NCBI GenBank assembly: GCA_900768265.1
Contig: CAAGCF010000006.1
Span: forward strand, 18,055-82,054
DNA: 64,000 nt
DNA from: an uncultured Collinsella sp.
GTDB taxonomy: Bacteria > Actinomycetota > Coriobacteriia > Coriobacteriales > Coriobacteriaceae
Direction of reading: 5' to 3'
Below the pieces are notes generated by a model, which saw nothing but the letters and a program-made list of their open reading frames with translations, was not told the origin of the DNA and did no database searches. The position numbers and the translations under genes are program-made. Below are positions 34,315-43,979 of this stretch, one piece after another (position 1 is the first letter of the stretch; the number at the start of each line of letters is the position of its first letter).

Positions 34315-34392
34315 CCCCGCCTGCGGGGATTGGCTAAACTTGCTGAGTTCGTCATCCCCGCGGCGCTCCGGCGCCACCCTAAGGCAGGTACC

Positions 34393-34788
34393 ATGCAAAA
34401 GCTCCTTGCGCAGATCATGAAGTTTGGCGTCGTCGGCGTCGTTGCCACCGTCATCGACTTTGGCATCATGAATCTGTTCCACTACGGTCTGGGCCTCAAT
34501 ATCCTGATTGCCAATACCAGCGGCTTTATCGTCTCGCTCATCTTTAACTACGTCGCGAGTATGAAGTACGTGTTTGCGCACAAGGAGGGCATGAGCCGCC
34601 GCCGCGAGTTCATTATCTTTGTCGTGCTGTCCGTGATCGGCCTGGCGCTCAACGACGGCATCGTGCTGGCGCTCAACGCCGGCCTGGGGCTCGAGGCCAA
34701 TATCGCCAAGATTTGCGCCACCGCGCTTGTTATGGTCTACAACTTTGTGACCCGAAAGATCTTCCTGGAGGGCGACGAGACCAAGTAG
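34393..34788 (+). CDS. GtrA family membrane protein
   Basis: 131 aa from ATG 34393 (AAGGCAGG upstream). Four TM helices with the GtrA/DPMS motifs: MKFGVVGVVATVIDFGIMNL, SGFIVSLIFNYVASMKYVF (the conserved N-Y/F-x-x-x-(K/R)-x-(Y/W)-V-F pattern) and VYNFVTRKIFLEG at the end. GtrA proteins translocate lipid-linked sugars or act as partners of polyprenyl-phosphate glycosyltransferases for surface glycans. No glycosyltransferase adjoins. The next gene is a paralogue. Confidence 0.9.
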   Translation: MQKLLAQIMKFGVVGVVATVIDFGIMNLFHYGLGLNILIANTSGFIVSLIFNYVASMKYVFAHKEGMSRRREFIIFVVLSVIGLALNDGIVLALNAGLGLEANIAKICATALVMVYNFVTRKIFLEGDETK

Positions 34789-34812
34789 CTCGACCTCCTC
34801 CTTGCACTACGG

Positions 34813-34856
34813 GGCCCACGGACGGCGCGCGTCGAACGCTGCGTTGTTCGTGGGCC
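34813..34856. terminator. Hairpin between the two gtrA genes
   Basis: GGCCCACG (34813-34820) pairs with CGTGGGCC (34849-34856) over a 28-nt loop, with only a weak T-rich tail. It suggests the second gtrA is separately transcribed. Confidence 0.45.
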
Positions 34857-35007
34857 TTGCTCGTTTACGGAAGGATTTACGACGTTTGCGGATTGTCTCT
34901 TGCAAATTTGACGAGTTCGTATAGTTCTTGGCAAAGCCCTTACGTTTCCCTTGCAAAAGCTCTAAAGTATCCTCTGCTCGATTCGTCAACGCATTGGATG
35001 TGATTAC

Positions 35008-35415
35008 GTGCGCAAGGCACTGGCACAACCTCATACTAAGCAATTCCTCAAGTTCGCTGTCGTGGGTCTTATCTCCTTTGGCATCGACTGGGGCATGCTC
35101 ATTGCGCTCGTCGAGCTGTTCCATCTCGACTTTCTGATGAGCACCACGATCTCGTTTATCACGTCCGTCGTGGTCAACTACTGGCTCAGCATGAAGTACG
35201 TGTTCGACCATCGCGAGGGCATGAGCCGCAAGCGCGAGTTCACGATCTTCACCATCCTGTCGGTGATCGGCCTGGGCCTCAACGACCTATACATGTTTGT
35301 GGGCGTCACGTTTTTGAGCATCGGCTACCAGGCCATGAAGGCCATCGCCACGTTCCTGGTCACCTGGTACAACTACTTTAGCCGTCGCTTTTTCCTCGAG
35401 GGCGCGCAGTCGTAG
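35008..35415 (+). CDS. GtrA family membrane protein, tandem paralogue
   Basis: 135 aa with a GTG start at 35008 (weak GGATG upstream). It shares the full topology and motifs of its neighbour: LKFAVVGLISFGIDWGMLI, ITSVVVNYWLSMKYVFDHREGMSRKREF and WYNYFSRRFFLEG. The block MKYVF-x-H-x-EGMSR-(R/K)-REF is nearly identical in both proteins, so this is a tandem duplication. Paired GtrA proteins might form a heteromer or serve different lipid-linked sugars. Confidence 0.88.
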   Translation: MRKALAQPHTKQFLKFAVVGLISFGIDWGMLIALVELFHLDFLMSTTISFITSVVVNYWLSMKYVFDHREGMSRKREFTIFTILSVIGLGLNDLYMFVGVTFLSIGYQAMKAIATFLVTWYNYFSRRFFLEGAQS

Positions 35416-35440
35416 ACGGCCCAACATAATCTCGCTTCGC

Positions 35441-35480
35441 AGCCGGTTGGAATTCACGTTCCAACCGGCTTTTTTTGTTT
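35441..35480 (+). terminator. Rho-independent terminator of the second gtrA
   Basis: AGCCGGTTGGAA, short loop, TTCCAACCGGCT followed by T7GTTT. Confidence 0.93.
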
Positions 35481-35520
35481 ACGGAGTTTGCCGAGGAAGG
35501 CGTACGAGGTGGGCTACAGC

Positions 35521-35697
35521 GTCGGAACGGGACGCAGTTTCCAGATGAGCCCCCATGCGGAAAGTCCATCCCGAAATGAGCCCTCAGAGTGGGACACGCT
35601 TTCCGAAACCCGCCCCATCGGGAAACTGTGTCCCGGAATTCGCCTTCAGAGTGGGATGGAATTTCCGGTTGAGCCTCGATTGGGAAACGGCGTCCCA
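35521..35697. repeat. 62-bp-period tandem array of alternating inverted half-units
   Basis: GGGAC-N4-TTTCC-type half-units start at 35529, 35591 and 35653, and GGAAA-N5-TCCC-type half-units at 35559, 35621 and 35683; both series have an exact 62-nt period. Spacers carry a recurring GAGCCCTCAGAGT-like segment. Adjacent half-units are imperfectly complementary, so the array can fold into a row of hairpins. No ORF. It sits between the gtrA terminator and the terminator of the DUF4430 operon. Confidence 0.75.
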
Positions 35698-35705
35698 TTC
35701 GCATG

Positions 35706-35745
35706 AAAAACGGGCGGCCCGGATGTTTGTCCGAACCGCCCGTTT
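35706..35745 (-). terminator. Terminator of the cobalamin-regulated surface-protein operon
   Basis: Minus strand: AAACGGGCGG...TCCGG-type stem closing with CCGCCCGTTTTTC, about 20 nt after the stop of the small DUF4430 gene. Confidence 0.85.
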
Positions 35746-35765
35746 GGCATGTTATGTCGAGGCAT

Positions 35766-36635
35766 TTAGCCCGTTACGTAATACCAGACGACGTTGGCGC
35801 CATTGGAGAGAACGTAGTTACTGCAGGCCGTCATGGGCGTTGTGCCGTTAACGGAGTACATCCAGCCGCTCGTGCCGCCATGCTCCTTCTCGGCCAAACC
35901 GCCAATGGCGGCGACATACGTGCCGTACGACGTGCCGTACGCATTGACGGAAAGGCCTAGCGCACGCAGGGCATCGTAGACCGTAGCGCCCTCGTTAAAG
36001 GTGAAGGTACCACTAGAAGACACAGGATTGCCCACAGCGCTCGATGTGACCGAGACCGTCACCGTAACGTAGTTGGACTCCTGTGAGCCGCTCTGGCCGC
36101 TCGAGGAGGCACTACCGTTATCAGGAACGGCAGAAGGCCCACCGGAGTTTGCCGAATTCTGAGAAGCCGACTGACTGTTGTCAGTCTTTTTATTTCCCGC
36201 TCCTTTCTCGCCGGACTTCTTGCTATCCGAGTTCTTGTCCGATTCCTTGTCCGAGGACTCGGAATCTTTCTTGGAGTCAGATTTGTCAGAACCCCTAGAC
36301 CTGTCATTCGTATCGTCAGAAGATTTGGAATCCTTGGACCCGACCTCGCCCGAAGTCGTAGTCGAGCCAGACGCCTTGGTGTCCTTGGTGACGACGCTCT
36401 CCCCCGTCACGGTCTGAATGATCCAGTCGATGGACCAGGCACCGCTTGTGGAAGGATGGACGAAACCCAGCGAGACGACGATCAGAATGGTGCACGCAGC
36501 AGTCAGAACGCCAAGGAGTTCCTTGCGACGAGGGGCGGACGCCGCCGAAGCGGCGCCCTTTTGCTTTGCATCGTCGAGCTGAATGAACGACGAGTCGGGC
36601 TGCTTGGAGTCGGCGTCCTGAGGTTTATTGGACAC
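35766..36635 (-). CDS. Membrane-anchored DUF4430 (transcobalamin-C-like) protein
   Basis: 289 aa from GTG 36635, which has GGTGAGG just upstream; GTG 36644 directly after the previous stop is the alternative. One N-terminal TM helix near residues 40-60 (KELLGVLTAACTILIVVSLGF), then a ~120-residue Ser/Lys/Asp-rich low-complexity linker, then a C-terminal domain with FNEGATVYDALRALGLSVNAYG, GTSGWMYSVNGTTPM and LSNGANVVWYYVTG. The pattern W-x-Y-x-V-N-G...G-x-x-(I/V)-x-W-x-Y is the DUF4430/PF14478 signature, related to the C-terminal domain of intrinsic factor and transcobalamin. It starts 9 nt after the giant surface gene, so translation is coupled and both are under the same riboswitch. Confidence 0.85.
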   Translation of the reverse strand: MSNKPQDADSKQPDSSFIQLDDAKQKGAASAASAPRRKELLGVLTAACTILIVVSLGFVHPSTSGAWSIDWIIQTVTGESVVTKDTKASGSTTTSGEVGSKDSKSSDDTNDRSRGSDKSDSKKDSESSDKESDKNSDSKKSGEKGAGNKKTDNSQSASQNSANSGGPSAVPDNGSASSSGQSGSQESNYVTVTVSVTSSAVGNPVSSSGTFTFNEGATVYDALRALGLSVNAYGTSYGTYVAAIGGLAEKEHGGTSGWMYSVNGTTPMTACSNYVLSNGANVVWYYVTG

Positions 36636-36644
36636 GGCCCTCAC

Positions 36645-39600
36645 CTACCGACGCTTGGTAAACACGAACACGCCGATGACGGCAAGACCGATCACGCCGG
36701 CTGCAACACCAACGATGGCAAGCGGGTTGAAGCCAGACTGCTGCACAGGAGCCTCGGCGGACTTCTTAGCGGTAGTCGCGGCAGCCGAGCCCGCATCGGA
36801 CTTGGAGCTGGACTTGTCAGACTTCTTGTCCTTCTTGCCGGACTTATCGGAATTCTTCTTGGAATCCTTATCGTCCTTGGTCTCGGTCGTAGTGGTCGCG
36901 GAGACCGGCTTCTGACCCGGAGCAACAGCACCGCCAGACTGCTGGCCGTTTGTGCCGTTACCGGAGCCAGAACCAGCACCGGCATTGCCGTTGGAGCCGC
37001 CATTGGAGCCAGAACCGCCGTTACTGCCAGGATTCACAGCCTTCTTGGTCCACTTGGCATACAGCGTCATATCAGCCGTCACCGCAGCGTCAAATTTGTA
37101 CGCTTCCGTGCAAGCCTCATCGGTAAACCAGCCAGCGAAGGTATAACCTTCGCGCGTCGGATCGGCAGGCTTAGTGACAGAGCCGTTGGCAGTCGTGGTC
37201 TGGAAATCGACCTTGGATCCCTCGCCAGTGTTAAACGAGACCTTCATGCCAGCGTTCAGCTTAAACAACGCGCCAGAGTCGTTGATGTAGTACAGGTTGC
37301 CCTTGGCATCACACGCGATCGGCGAGTCGCAACAGTTATAGTGCCCCGTCGCGCTAAACACACCAGATGCCTCGGCATCGCCCAGCTTGTAGCGATAAAC
37401 GCCACCGCCCGAGGTGTAGTTAACGAAATCAGAGGTCTCACCGTAGTTAACCGTAAAGTACACATACGTGCCATCTGCCTGAGTGCTCACCAGCGGAGCG
37501 CCCTTAATGCCACCAAGAATGCCAGCCGTCAGCTGGGAGCCGTCTGCCGTCGTGATCAGCGTCGTAGCAAAGTCCTTGTTCAGATCAATGATAGCGAGCG
37601 CCGCGCTGCCATTGGCTTCACCGCCGACAATCAGCTTGCCATCATACGTCGTAGGCACGCATCCACATCCCGTAAGGCCAAGGTCGACCACACGCTCCTC
37701 GGTAATACGGGAAGCAGCATCCGCGCTGCGTGAATCGCCATCAGAAATCGCCAACACGTGCAGCTTGCCGTCGCGCGAGATGAGATAGGCATGGCTGCCA
37801 TCCGCGGAGAGCACACAGGAGGAGTTGACGACAGCCCCAACCGAAACGCTTCCGAGCACAGCACCCGAAGACTTGCTCAGCATCTCGACAGTACCGGAGC
37901 TCGTGGGAATCAAGACAAAGTCATCGCCCACCGTAGTGCTCGTCCAGTAATAGCCCTCGCCTGCATTGACATGCTGCCAGGAAACAGCACCCGTAAGGAT
38001 ATTGATGCGCGTCAGATGGCCGTTGTCATACGTACCCTTTCCATAGTCGACATCAACGGTGCCGACGTAGAGATAGTTGCCATCAACCGTCAGCTGAGAA
38101 TTTGACTGAGCGGCTTTGCTCACGGAGTCAGTGACCCAAACCGTCGTGAGCGCGTCGGCCGTCAGAGCTTGGACCGCACCGCCGTCGAGCGGAACGATAA
38201 CCAAACCGTTCGCATAAATCGGGCGCGAGGTGTAACCGACCGCAGTCTTAAGATTCGACTCAGCAAGGACCTTGCCCGACTCGGCGTCAATCTTTAGCAA
38301 ACGCTTGTTGACGGCAAGATACACGTTGCCGTTCACGACAATAGGTTCACTCGCGTTGGGATACGCCGAACCAGAATACGCCTTCCAATCGAACGTCCAG
38401 GAGCTCGCCAGCGCACCCGTAGGCGTCGAAACGTTTTCGACCGCCGCATTGGACTTGCCATCCCAATCGGACTTCCAATCGGACGGACGCGGGGCGCTCG
38501 GATTGACTACGACCTCGTCGGGATTAGGCACCGTATCGCCGGCAGCATAAGCCCAGACGATCTCGTCATGCGACTTGAGCACGTAGTCGCTATCGAGCTG
38601 AGGTCCGGGAACACCGTTAACAAAGTACGACCAAGCGCCAGCCAGCTTAGTGCCGTCAAGCGGGGAGACAAGGCTGTGAACGCCCCAGAAGCCCAGCTGA
38701 TCGTACATCTCGGACTTGATGCCCAAAGTATCAAAGTAGGCGGCGGTGGCGTCCTTAATCGTCGTGCCCTCAACAAACACCTGCGTCGAAGGATCGGTCC
38801 AGCGCTGTGCCTTATCGCCCTTCTTGCCGATGATCTCCATCGAGACAGAAACCTGACCGGGCATGGCACCATCGGAACCATAGACCCAGGTAATCTCATC
38901 GCCGGTCTTGAGCGTGTAGTTGCCGGCGCCGACATTGGCCATCTTGCCGTTAACGAAGAACTGCCAGGACTTCCAGGTGCTTTCGTTAACCTGTACGGTC
39001 GAGAGCGTCACGTCCTTATTGAACGGGGAAGTCAGCGAATTGAGGAGCCAACCATACGAACCGGTTTGGACGTCGGCGCCAATGCCGGCCTGCTTAAAGA
39101 CCTGCTCGGAAAGATCGGCAGCAGTTGCGCCCTCTTCCACCAGCGCGGTCGTAGGCTGAGCCCACGTTTGCTGAGCACCTGAAGCATCCTGGCCGATAAC
39201 GGTGCAGCTTACCGAAAGCTGGTCGGTGGGCGCAGCGTCACCGTACTTCGAGTAGCACCAGACGACAGAGTCGCCCGCCTCGAGAGTGTATTTGCCAGCG
39301 CCCACCGATGCAGCCGTGCCGTTGATGAACAGCTGCCAATAGGCGCCCGTAGCATGGTCGTATGCAAGGGTGCGATCGGCATCGAAAGGCGACGTAATGG
39401 AATTGAGTACCCAGCCCCAAGAACCATTGGGATCGTAGTCGGCCTTGAGGCCGGCCTGCTTAAAGAGCTCCTCGGAAAGATCGGCGGCCGTCGAGCCATT
39501 CTTGAGCGTGTACTGCGTCGCGGCAGCCCACGTCTGCTGCTTGCCCTTGGAATCGACACCGATAACTGTACACGTCGCCGTAACCTCGGGATCGTTTTGA

Positions 39601-42600
39601 CCGCTCGTGCCCAGAACCGTGATCTTTGCCGATACGGCCTGGTTGGCAAGCTTGGCATACGCGGCATTGTCGGGATAGCGCTCAGCATAGCGAGCGTACT
39701 TCTCGCTCGTCAGGCGCGAGGAAACGACAACTTTCGTGTTGTACTGCGGCTGCGTGACCTTGAGGTTCTCAGCAGAGACAATAGAGCTGTTGCTCGACTT
39801 AAACAGACGCCAGTCCTGTCCAGACATCGCGTCATAACCAGGCAGGTCAACCGGAACAATACCAAGGGACGTCGAATCGGTCGTCGCCTTGTTGTAGCTC
39901 CAGGCAAGGTTGCCGTCGGCATCGAGATACGCCTTCTGGAAGGCGTGCATGTCCGCCGAAACGGCATTGGCGTCCTGGCCATTCAGAATGGCGGCAGCAT
40001 AGCCGGCCTTCGCCTTTTCCATAAGAGAAAGCTCGGTATCGAGCTCGCCCTGGTCCTGCGGAGTAATGGCGAAGTCGAGGGTCTTGCTTGCCGTGACCTC
40101 GGCGTTGGACTTATCGGTCACCGTGAGGGTGATCTTGGTCTTCGCCGCCTCGGCGCCAGGCAGCGGCTGGTAGACCGTACCCTTGTAGCCGTTGAACGTA
40201 ATGTCATCGGTGCTGGCAGAGTACTTGACCTCGTAATACTTGCCGTCGATATTGAGCGTGCTCGTGCGCGGCATCTGCAGGTCGGCGGTTAGGCCGTCCT
40301 TGTCGGCAACCGTTTCGGTACCGGAGTACTTGATGTTGTCGTAGGTAAAGGCCGCATCGACCTTCTCCTGGAGCGCCTTCTTGTCGGCGGCAACCTTCTC
40401 GGGATCGCCCTTGACGGTCACGGTGAAGTCGTGCGAGCCCTCGATATCGCTCGGGCCGCCGTTCACAAACGAAACCGTCGCGGTCAGCGTAACAGCGCGA
40501 TCGCTCGAAACGCGCGTCACCTTGCCGGTGTAGTCGTCCCAGCCATAACCGGACGGCCAAATGACATCGCGGTCGGAGCTCTTCCATTCAACCTCGAACT
40601 TGCTCTTAGAGCCCGCGCGGTACGGAAGTGTGAGGTTGGACGTGACGGACTCAGCCGAATCGCCTGCGACGTAACCGATGGCAACCTGCTCGGCGGCATC
40701 GTCGAGCATCTGCTGAACGCGAGCCTCGTCCCAAGCAACCTGCACGGACTTGCTGGGCAGGTAATACTCGGTCTTGCCATCGCGCGACAGTTCAAACGCC
40801 ACATCGGCGTTACGCAGACCGTCGATGTTGTAACCGGTGTAGTCGTTGGGGTCGATGTAGAAGAACGTCACATCGCCGTTGGTCTTGTCCTGCGCATCGG
40901 AGATGCCGACCGTGGCCTTGGCGTCCTCGGCCTTAAAGGCAACGCCGCCCTCGGAGACCTTGACGTCAATATCGGTAAAGCCCAAATCGGCAAGCTGCGC
41001 CTTCAACGCGTCATTGACGTTGCCGCCCTTGGCGCTGTAGTCAACAACAATCTGCTTGTTAGCATCGGTGAGCTTTTGGACTGCAGCCTCGAGCGAGCCT
41101 GCGGCGATCACGGGGTTGGCAGAGACGAGCTCGACCGTCGAGCTGCCGCTCGTGGCGACAGCCTTCAGATACTTGCCCGCGGCAGAAGCCGAGACAGTCG
41201 CCTCGGCGCCCGACATATCGGGCAGCAGCGTCCAGTTGGCCGCCGGAGCCTTCGCGTCGTCGGCCGCATACCAGGCAACAGTCGCCTGAGCGGTCACGTC
41301 AATGCCGTTGGTGGTCGAACCGTCGGCGCGCTTAGCCTGCGCCGTCGCCTTGACGCTATCACCCGAGACGAGATGGGTCGAATCGCTATTAATCTGCGGG
41401 TTGGCAATCACGCGCAGCAGGTTATACTCCCCCGCCGCGGTAACGCTGTCGGACGAAACCCATTCAACCGTGTTGTCGAGAGCGTTCGCCGTAACTTTGA
41501 TGCGCTTGCCAACAAGCGCGTCCGAAATGGTCAGGCTGCCATCGGTCGTATCGATGCCGTCGGTGAGCTCGGTCCAATCGGCATCGCCCTCGCCCTTGGC
41601 ATACCACGCCATGGTGAGCTCGGCATCGTCGGGCACGTCCTTCGTCGAGCCCGACCAGCTGCCCGGAACCTGCACGCTCGGCGTGATCTTTGAACCCACG
41701 CTCAGCGTAACGTTCTTATCGGCAAGCTCAATGCCCGCCAGCTTGTACTGACCCTTAAGCGTCACGGGGCCGAGCGGGGCAACGGACTGCGTGCCGCCGT
41801 AGGAGCTCTTCTTCTGCGTGCTGGAAACGGTATTTTCGCTCGTAACCTTCACGCGCAGGTACTTGCCGGCATAGGCGGCGTCAACGGTATAGGTCGCCTC
41901 GGTAGCACCGGGGATATCGGTATAGGCGGAGTCGTAGCTCGAGCTGCTGTTTGCATACTGCCACTGGTAGGTCACGTTATCGGTGCGGTCGATATAGTGA
42001 TAGTTGGAGCCGTCCTTTTTGCGCACCTTAGTCTTGAGCGTATCACCCACACGTACGCCGTTGGTGGCGGGAGAGCCCTCGAACTGCACGTCGTAAAGCT
42101 CAACTTGGCCAGCGACGGAGACAGGACCCGCCGCATAGTACGGCTTCTGCTCGCCGTAGCCACCGTTGGCCTTGGCCACGACGTAGCAGCCCTTAAGGGC
42201 GGCGGTCACCGTCAGGGTGTTACCGGTCTCACCCTCGATAGGCGTGTTGCACGAGCTGGCGGTATTCGACTTGCCCTTGTACCACTGCCACGTGACATGC
42301 GAGTCGGAGGTAACGTCGGTGGAGCCCGCCTTGGCGGTCGCCGTAATCGTGGAACCAACTTCGACTTTGCCCGAAGTCGGGCTCATAGTCACGCTCGAGA
42401 CATTAATTGAACCAGCAGCAGCGACGAGAGCGCCCGTCGAGTTGGTCAAGCTCGAAGAGCCGATCTTCGAGGACACCTTGCACTTGAGGTACTTACCACC
42501 CAAAGCGTCGGTAAGCTCGAGGGTCTCGCCCGTGGCACCCGCAATGTCGGCATACGTGCCACTCTTGGTGTCAGAGCACTGCCACTGATAGTTGAGCTTG

Positions 42601-43832
42601 CTCGCGTCGACGAACGCGCCGTACGCGCCGCCCTTCTCCTTGGCGCGGGCCTTAGCGGTATCCCCCACCGCAAAGACGCTCGTGTTGTCCTTGGTGTTAA
42701 CGATGGACACGGCCGAAAGCTCGACCGCACCGGCCTGTTTGACCTTGCTGGAAGTGGTCTTGTTCACCGTGTTGACGCCGGCAGTGGCCTCAACCTTAAT
42801 GTACTTGCCCTCGAGGTCGTCGCCCACCACGAGCGAAGCACCCGTCTGCCCCTCGATCTTGGTAAAGCCCGAGTACTGCGAGGCGGATGCGGACCACGTG
42901 TAGGCAACCTTGGCGTCGGCAGGGGCTTGCTGATAATAGCTTATGTACGGAGTCGCCGTCAGGGTATCGCCTATGTTCGGCGTGTCGCTATTCAGCTTGA
43001 CGCTGTTAAGCTCCATCTGACCGGCGCCCAGCACGGGGCCAGGAATGTAATTGGAGTTAATGCCCGAGCCGGAAGAAACGGACGGACCATAGTAGTCCTT
43101 GCCATCAACCGTTACCTTGCAGATGAAGTATTTGCCTTCCATCGCGGCGGTGACGGTGAGCGACTGCTCGTGGCCTACGACCTCGGTGTAGTCGGCGACA
43201 TTGCTGCTGGCCCTAGTCGTACCGGCGAGCCAGGTGTAAGTCCAGGTGCCGGGATTGGCAACGGACTCAGTCGAAGTGCCGTACCAGTCGTCCTCGACCT
43301 CATCGTACATATTTGCCCAGAGTGTATCGCCCGCGCCGAGCGCTCCAGACTTCGTGGAATACGAGTTGTCCTTATCCTTGGCGTCCTGAATGAAGACCTT
43401 TGCCTCATCGGAAAGCGTTGTGGCGGAAGCGGCAGCAGCCCCTGTCTCGCCCTGCTCCGAAGCAACAGGCGTCGCGGCAGAGTTCTCGGACTCAGTCGCG
43501 TTGTCTGCGGCGGTGTCAGCACCATTCGCGGCACTCGCAGTTGCGCCCTGATCTGCGCCGGCGCCATCGGCAGCAGCGCTCGCCGCCGCACTGTTCGCGC
43601 CGGTGTCGGCACCGGTGCCCTCGTCGGCCGGCGCGCCCTCGCCGCCCGTCGCAGCCTGCGCCACGGCCTCGGCAATGCCCTCGGCGCCCTCGGCCCAAAG
43701 TTGCGCCGGCGTGGTGCCAAAAGCCATGGCAAAAGCCAGGAACGCCACCAGACCGCGCTTGGCTACGCCACGGGCAATCGCCCCATGACGACACCACGAG
43801 GCGCGCTGGCACTCGTCCTCAAACATATCCAT
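36645..43832 (-). CDS. Giant multidomain surface protein with DUF4430 repeats and beta-propeller
   Basis: 2395 aa from ATG 43832 (TAGGAGAC upstream); ATG 43913 with AGGGAAGGGGG is an alternative adding 27 residues. Order: signal peptide (GLVAFLAFAMAFGTTPAQLWA); Ala/Glu/Thr-rich spacer; seven Ig-like modules (~235-925) of the type Y-x-W...I-x-G-x-T...G-K-Y-(L/I)-K-x-x-(V/A); two atrophied Ig-like modules (~1030-1260); three DUF4430 domains (~1415-1532, 1538-1653, 1660-1768), each ending W-x-x-F-(I/V)-N-G...Y-x-L...D-x-(V/I)-x-W-x-Y; a PQQ-like beta-propeller (~1808-2190) with repeated GNVYLAV/GKLHVLAI strands; an InlB-type repeat (GYTFAGWF...YAKW, ~2197-2263); a low-complexity linker; one TM helix ending TKRR. 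There is no LPXTG. A cobalamin riboswitch precedes it, suggesting surface capture of corrinoids. Confidence 0.9.
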   Translation of the reverse strand: MDMFEDECQRASWCRHGAIARGVAKRGLVAFLAFAMAFGTTPAQLWAEGAEGIAEAVAQAATGGEGAPADEGTGADTGANSAAASAAADGAGADQGATASAANGADTAADNATESENSAATPVASEQGETGAAAASATTLSDEAKVFIQDAKDKDNSYSTKSGALGAGDTLWANMYDEVEDDWYGTSTESVANPGTWTYTWLAGTTRASSNVADYTEVVGHEQSLTVTAAMEGKYFICKVTVDGKDYYGPSVSSGSGINSNYIPGPVLGAGQMELNSVKLNSDTPNIGDTLTATPYISYYQQAPADAKVAYTWSASASQYSGFTKIEGQTGASLVVGDDLEGKYIKVEATAGVNTVNKTTSSKVKQAGAVELSAVSIVNTKDNTSVFAVGDTAKARAKEKGGAYGAFVDASKLNYQWQCSDTKSGTYADIAGATGETLELTDALGGKYLKCKVSSKIGSSSLTNSTGALVAAAGSINVSSVTMSPTSGKVEVGSTITATAKAGSTDVTSDSHVTWQWYKGKSNTASSCNTPIEGETGNTLTVTAALKGCYVVAKANGGYGEQKPYYAAGPVSVAGQVELYDVQFEGSPATNGVRVGDTLKTKVRKKDGSNYHYIDRTDNVTYQWQYANSSSSYDSAYTDIPGATEATYTVDAAYAGKYLRVKVTSENTVSSTQKKSSYGGTQSVAPLGPVTLKGQYKLAGIELADKNVTLSVGSKITPSVQVPGSWSGSTKDVPDDAELTMAWYAKGEGDADWTELTDGIDTTDGSLTISDALVGKRIKVTANALDNTVEWVSSDSVTAAGEYNLLRVIANPQINSDSTHLVSGDSVKATAQAKRADGSTTNGIDVTAQATVAWYAADDAKAPAANWTLLPDMSGAEATVSASAAGKYLKAVATSGSSTVELVSANPVIAAGSLEAAVQKLTDANKQIVVDYSAKGGNVNDALKAQLADLGFTDIDVKVSEGGVAFKAEDAKATVGISDAQDKTNGDVTFFYIDPNDYTGYNIDGLRNADVAFELSRDGKTEYYLPSKSVQVAWDEARVQQMLDDAAEQVAIGYVAGDSAESVTSNLTLPYRAGSKSKFEVEWKSSDRDVIWPSGYGWDDYTGKVTRVSSDRAVTLTATVSFVNGGPSDIEGSHDFTVTVKGDPEKVAADKKALQEKVDAAFTYDNIKYSGTETVADKDGLTADLQMPRTSTLNIDGKYYEVKYSASTDDITFNGYKGTVYQPLPGAEAAKTKITLTVTDKSNAEVTASKTLDFAITPQDQGELDTELSLMEKAKAGYAAAILNGQDANAVSADMHAFQKAYLDADGNLAWSYNKATTDSTSLGIVPVDLPGYDAMSGQDWRLFKSSNSSIVSAENLKVTQPQYNTKVVVSSRLTSEKYARYAERYPDNAAYAKLANQAVSAKITVLGTSGQNDPEVTATCTVIGVDSKGKQQTWAAATQYTLKNGSTAADLSEELFKQAGLKADYDPNGSWGWVLNSITSPFDADRTLAYDHATGAYWQLFINGTAASVGAGKYTLEAGDSVVWCYSKYGDAAPTDQLSVSCTVIGQDASGAQQTWAQPTTALVEEGATAADLSEQVFKQAGIGADVQTGSYGWLLNSLTSPFNKDVTLSTVQVNESTWKSWQFFVNGKMANVGAGNYTLKTGDEITWVYGSDGAMPGQVSVSMEIIGKKGDKAQRWTDPSTQVFVEGTTIKDATAAYFDTLGIKSEMYDQLGFWGVHSLVSPLDGTKLAGAWSYFVNGVPGPQLDSDYVLKSHDEIVWAYAAGDTVPNPDEVVVNPSAPRPSDWKSDWDGKSNAAVENVSTPTGALASSWTFDWKAYSGSAYPNASEPIVVNGNVYLAVNKRLLKIDAESGKVLAESNLKTAVGYTSRPIYANGLVIVPLDGGAVQALTADALTTVWVTDSVSKAAQSNSQLTVDGNYLYVGTVDVDYGKGTYDNGHLTRINILTGAVSWQHVNAGEGYYWTSTTVGDDFVLIPTSSGTVEMLSKSSGAVLGSVSVGAVVNSSCVLSADGSHAYLISRDGKLHVLAISDGDSRSADAASRITEERVVDLGLTGCGCVPTTYDGKLIVGGEANGSAALAIIDLNKDFATTLITTADGSQLTAGILGGIKGAPLVSTQADGTYVYFTVNYGETSDFVNYTSGGGVYRYKLGDAEASGVFSATGHYNCCDSPIACDAKGNLYYINDSGALFKLNAGMKVSFNTGEGSKVDFQTTTANGSVTKPADPTREGYTFAGWFTDEACTEAYKFDAAVTADMTLYAKWTKKAVNPGSNGGSGSNGGSNGNAGAGSGSGNGTNGQQSGGAVAPGQKPVSATTTTETKDDKDSKKNSDKSGKKDKKSDKSSSKSDAGSAAATTAKKSAEAPVQQSGFNPLAIVGVAAGVIGLAVIGVFVFTKRR

Positions 43833-43979
43833 TTGTCTCCTACTGTCTGCACTTGGAGCATTGCCCAGCGGCTGCCCCACGTCATCGCGCATATTGCGCT
43901 CGAGTACCCCCATCGGGGTCCCCCTTCCCTCCAGAGCCCAACGCGTACCAGCGGCATGCGCCGCGGCCGCGTGCAAGAT

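Noticed and set aside
35521..35697. Possible CRISPR array
   Set aside because: The units are degenerate, alternate in orientation and have no conserved repeat with unique spacers; no cas genes nearby.
36645..43832. LPXTG sortase anchoring of the giant surface protein
   Set aside because: The C-terminus has a TM helix and Lys-Arg tail but no LPxTG-like pentapeptide before it.
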